Positions 5,164 to 7,102 of a stretch of 7,102 nt of DNA are shown here, one piece after another. Positions within the stretch are counted from its first letter, which is position 1, and each line of letters starts with the position of its first letter. The stretch is from Acidobacteriota bacterium (lineage in GTDB: Bacteria; Acidobacteriota; UBA6911; RPQK01; JADFOI01), in NCBI GenBank assembly GCA_029942065.1, contig JAPYTY010000103.1, positions 1 through 7,102 of the forward strand, written 5' to 3'. A program made the position numbers and the translations under genes. The notes below the pieces were generated by a model that was not told the origin of the DNA, searched no databases, and saw only the letters and a program-made list of their open reading frames with translations.

Positions 5164-6903
5164 ATGATACAAGACAAAAGCCAACTTTGGGTATTCTGCT
5201 TGGTACTGATGGTATTGGTTCTGGTGGTTTCCCCGGTCAAGGGAGCCGATCTCCTGGATTCACTCAAACCCGATAAGGTCCTGCTCAATGGCAAGATCGT
5301 GACGGTTGACGAGGATTTTGGCATAGCCGAGGCCGTGGCCATTAAAGACGGCAAATTCGTGGCCGTCGGGACCAATGCCGAGATCCGAGAACTGATCGGT
5401 CCCAACACCGAAGAGATCGATCTGGAGGGTCGTACCGTGCTTCCGGGTTTCATTGATCCTCACGTTCATTTTGCTCACAAAGTCGGAAAGCGAAGTGACC
5501 GTTACGAAGACATGTTTGCCGAGGCCCGTTCGATTGAACAAATTCGAAGAGCGCTACAAATGAAGGTGGAGCAGACTCCTCCTGGCGAAATCATCTGGTT
5601 TTCCCGGGGAGTGAGGCGGGCCAGCGAACTGGCTGAGAAGAGATGGCCCACCCGTTATGATCTGGATCCGGTATCGCCCGACCATCCGGTCATCATGGGT
5701 TTTGCTGCGGACCATGTGACGATCGTCAACAGCAAATTGATCGACATGGTGGGTACCATCACCAAGGATACCCCACAGCCGACCGAGAGGGGATTTGCGG
5801 GGGAGATCATGAAGGATCCCGAGACCGGAGAGCCGACCGGGATTCTGAGAGAGAAGGGAGCCACCACGCTCGCCCGCGGCCCGTTCAACCTCTATCCCAC
5901 TGAGACGCTGGAAGAGAATATCTTGAGGGGCTCCAAAGACGTGGTGAAGTATGGGATTACCGGGCTTTATGATCCCTGTACCAACATTGGAAAGGCCATG
6001 GACAATCAGCCCGGACTTCAGGCTTATCAGCGCCTGAGCGCCCAAGGGAAACTGACGGTAAGAATCAACGCCATGATTCGCATGCCGATTCGGGTGGAGA
6101 CTTTGGAACAGAATCTGGCCTTTTTGGACAGCTTCATGTTCGCTCCGGAGTTTCGCAATGACTATTTGCGAGTGGGAACGCTGAAGATCAGTGTGGACGG
6201 CTCCGGAATGCGCGTGCCTCCCGATAAGGTCAAGGCCATCCTGAAAGCCGCTCACAAGGCTGGATGGCAGCTCTTTATCCATCTGGGTGGAGGGGAATCG
6301 TTCGATGTGGTCACCGACTCGCTGGAGGAGGCCTACCGTGAATTCCCGCGTGAGGATGCTCGTCATGTCATCACCCACGCCCGCTTTCCCTCGGACCGGA
6401 ATATTGAAACGCTCAAAAAATACGATGTTCTGGTCGAACCTCAGACCGGCAGTCTGATCCGTTACGGAGATGATGCTGAGAGTCAGGTCGAGGCCGGAAG
6501 ATATGGGCCTATTCCCACCCGAACCTACCTGGACAATGGGATTCGTGTCATGACCGGGACGGATCAAAAACCGATAGGACCGCTCAACACCATCTGGGCC
6601 TCTGTGAACCGCCTGAGACGATCGGGAAAGGTCATCCAGCCGGAGGAGCGCATGACTCTCGAGGAGGCCATCCGTGCTTGCACCATCGTCCCGGCTTACG
6701 CCTCCTTTGAAGAAGATGTCAAAGGTTCCATCGAGGTGGGGAAACTGGCTGATCTGGTGGTCCTGGGTCAGGATATCCTGACCGTGCCCCAGGAAGAGAT
6801 CAGGGATATTCCGGTTTTGATGACCATGATCGGAGGCAAGTTCGTTTACATCAACCCGGATAAGGATCCCAATCAAAAGGTGGAATATCCGAACTTCGGC
6901 TAA
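5164..6903 (+). CDS. Exported amidohydrolase-3 family metal-dependent hydrolase
   Basis: A 579-residue amidohydrolase of the amidohydrolase-3 (YtcJ-like) type. Residues 1-28 look like a signal peptide (Lys5, hydrophobic core 8-23, end 'SPVKGAD', likely cleaved near 27-28), with no lipobox, so the enzyme is probably periplasmic or secreted. The small beta domain has 'LLNGKIVTVDE' (40-50) and 'LPGFIDPHVHF' (93-103), whose His100-x-His102 binds metal. Other candidate ligands are His373 ('FIHLGGGESFD'), His405 ('VITHARF') and Asp467 ('MTGTDQKP'); 'LKISVDGSG' starts at 340. The C-terminus has the typical 'GSIEVGKLADLVVLGQDIL' and 'IGGKFVY'. The family hydrolyses amide, imide or related C-N bonds in varied small molecules; the substrate here is unknown. 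Odd point: the usual HAxGD motif reads His-Leu-Gly-Gly-Gly, lacking the Asp. The start has a good AAAGGA site 8 bases upstream and includes the signal peptide. It is separated from lrp by 238 bp and probably transcribed independently. Confidence 0.9.
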   Translation: MIQDKSQLWVFCLVLMVLVLVVSPVKGADLLDSLKPDKVLLNGKIVTVDEDFGIAEAVAIKDGKFVAVGTNAEIRELIGPNTEEIDLEGRTVLPGFIDPHVHFAHKVGKRSDRYEDMFAEARSIEQIRRALQMKVEQTPPGEIIWFSRGVRRASELAEKRWPTRYDLDPVSPDHPVIMGFAADHVTIVNSKLIDMVGTITKDTPQPTERGFAGEIMKDPETGEPTGILREKGATTLARGPFNLYPTETLEENILRGSKDVVKYGITGLYDPCTNIGKAMDNQPGLQAYQRLSAQGKLTVRINAMIRMPIRVETLEQNLAFLDSFMFAPEFRNDYLRVGTLKISVDGSGMRVPPDKVKAILKAAHKAGWQLFIHLGGGESFDVVTDSLEEAYREFPREDARHVITHARFPSDRNIETLKKYDVLVEPQTGSLIRYGDDAESQVEAGRYGPIPTRTYLDNGIRVMTGTDQKPIGPLNTIWASVNRLRRSGKVIQPEERMTLEEAIRACTIVPAYASFEEDVKGSIEVGKLADLVVLGQDILTVPQEEIRDIPVLMTMIGGKFVYINPDKDPNQKVEYPNFG

Positions 6904-6914
6904 ACGGAGAAATT

Positions 6915-6937
6915 TTCACCACAGAGACACAGAGAAG
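6915..6937 (+). repeat. Dispersed CACCACAGAGACACAGAG repeat, copy 1
   Basis: A purine/CA-rich element beginning TTCACCACAGAGACACAG, 11 bp after the amidohydrolase stop. It shares its pattern with the copies at 7026 and 7051. Such elements are common in intergenic DNA of many environmental bacteria; their function is not known to me. Confidence 0.6.
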
Positions 6938-6948
6938 ATTAACTCTTG

Positions 6949-6965
6949 TCGCTCCTTCGGAGCGA
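6949..6965 (+). repeat. 7-bp-arm hairpin downstream of the amidohydrolase gene
   Basis: TCGCTCC, loop TTC, GGAGCGA: a perfect stem 45 bp after the stop codon. No T-run follows, so it may act as an mRNA 3' end or be part of a REP-like repeat cluster rather than a classical terminator. Confidence 0.5.
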
Positions 6966-6985
6966 GGTCTGCCAGGTGGGTGTAG

Positions 6986-7005
6986 GGGCGCACGGCCGTG
7001 CGCCC
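6986..7005. repeat. 20-bp perfect GC-rich palindrome
   Basis: GGGCGCACGG followed directly by its reverse complement CCGTGCGCCC, with no loop. It belongs to a type of 'GGGGCGCACGGCCGTGCGCCC'-like element seen (from memory) in intergenic DNA of diverse environmental bacteria, probably a short mobile or REP-like repeat. Confidence 0.6.
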
Positions 7006-7025
7006 ACAGCAAGGTCGGGCGGACG

Positions 7026-7046
7026 TCACCACAAAGGCACGGAAAG
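7026..7046 (+). repeat. Dispersed CACCACAAAG repeat, copy 2 (degenerate)
   Basis: TCACCACAAAGGCACGGAAAG resembles copies 1 and 3 with a few substitutions. It lies 80 bp after copy 1's hairpin and 5 bp before copy 3. Confidence 0.5.
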
Positions 7047-7050
7047 ATAA

Positions 7051-7081
7051 TTCACCACAAAGACACAAAGACACAAAGAAG
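7051..7081 (+). repeat. Dispersed CACCACAAAGACACAAAG repeat, copy 3
   Basis: Begins TTCACCACAAAGACACAAAG and contains an extra internal unit (ACACAAAG twice). It is the longest of the three copies and in the same orientation. The remaining bases to 7102 show no further feature. Confidence 0.6.
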
Positions 7082-7102
7082 AGAACTGAGTCAGGGCGAA
7101 AC

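Noticed and set aside
5554..6876. Long minus-strand open frame of 440 codons antisense to the amidohydrolase
   Set aside because: Its translation shows no recognisable domain and mirrors the codon bias of the clearly real plus-strand gene; no ribosome site supports it.
6915..7081. CRISPR array
   Set aside because: The three repeat copies are degenerate and unevenly spaced (the last two 5 bp apart), with no spacers of uniform length and no cas genes.

Overview
The window is a bacterial fragment that looks like a metagenome-type contig. Most of it (about 610-6903) is one compact plus-strand region with fairly GC-rich, uniform codon use. It encodes a nitrogen-assimilation cluster followed by a separate gene for an exported amidohydrolase. 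No rRNA, tRNA or other strong lineage marker is present. The PII subtype, the secreted LamG-type protein and the dispersed 'caccacagagacacagag' repeats are compatible with several poorly cultured Gram-negative lineages, but I cannot assign a phylum.

Layout. (i) Positions 1 to about 622, minus strand: an internal piece of a large extracellular protein, with a LamG/concanavalin A-like domain followed by a fibronectin-III-like segment. The piece is visibly more AT-rich than the rest, runs off the left edge, and its reading frame ends abruptly at 626-628. (ii) At about 605-622 it abuts, head-on, the C-terminal half of an Amt ammonium transporter whose N-terminal half is missing. Both genes break at the same point, so this is either a genomic rearrangement or an assembly chimera. 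(iii) 608-4925: amt (3' part), glnB (PII), glnA (glutamine synthetase I), a flotillin-type SPFH gene and an Lrp/AsnC regulator. All lie on the plus strand with gaps of 8, 18 and 12 bp and finally a 1-bp TGATG overlap, so they probably form one operon. (iv) 4926-5163: a 238-bp intergenic region with a plausible sigma-70 promoter and a perfect 8-bp-arm hairpin just before the next ribosome binding site. (v) 5164-6903: a secreted amidohydrolase-3 family protein. (vi) 6904-7102: non-coding, with three degenerate copies of a dispersed repeat and two strong inverted repeats.

How the genes fit together. Amt imports ammonium, PII senses energy and carbon/nitrogen status and normally gates Amt, and GlnA fixes ammonium into glutamine. 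The Lrp-type regulator is a plausible amino-acid-responsive control protein for the cluster. The flotillin is the unexpected member; its coupling to lrp and glnA suggests a membrane-scaffold role near the Amt/PII pair, but that is inference. The most unusual protein detail is the PII T-loop. It has Arg where the uridylylated Tyr51 normally sits and Glu-Glu-Glu in place of Arg-Gln-Lys at positions 38-40, whereas the glutamine synthetase keeps the tyrosine used for adenylylation.
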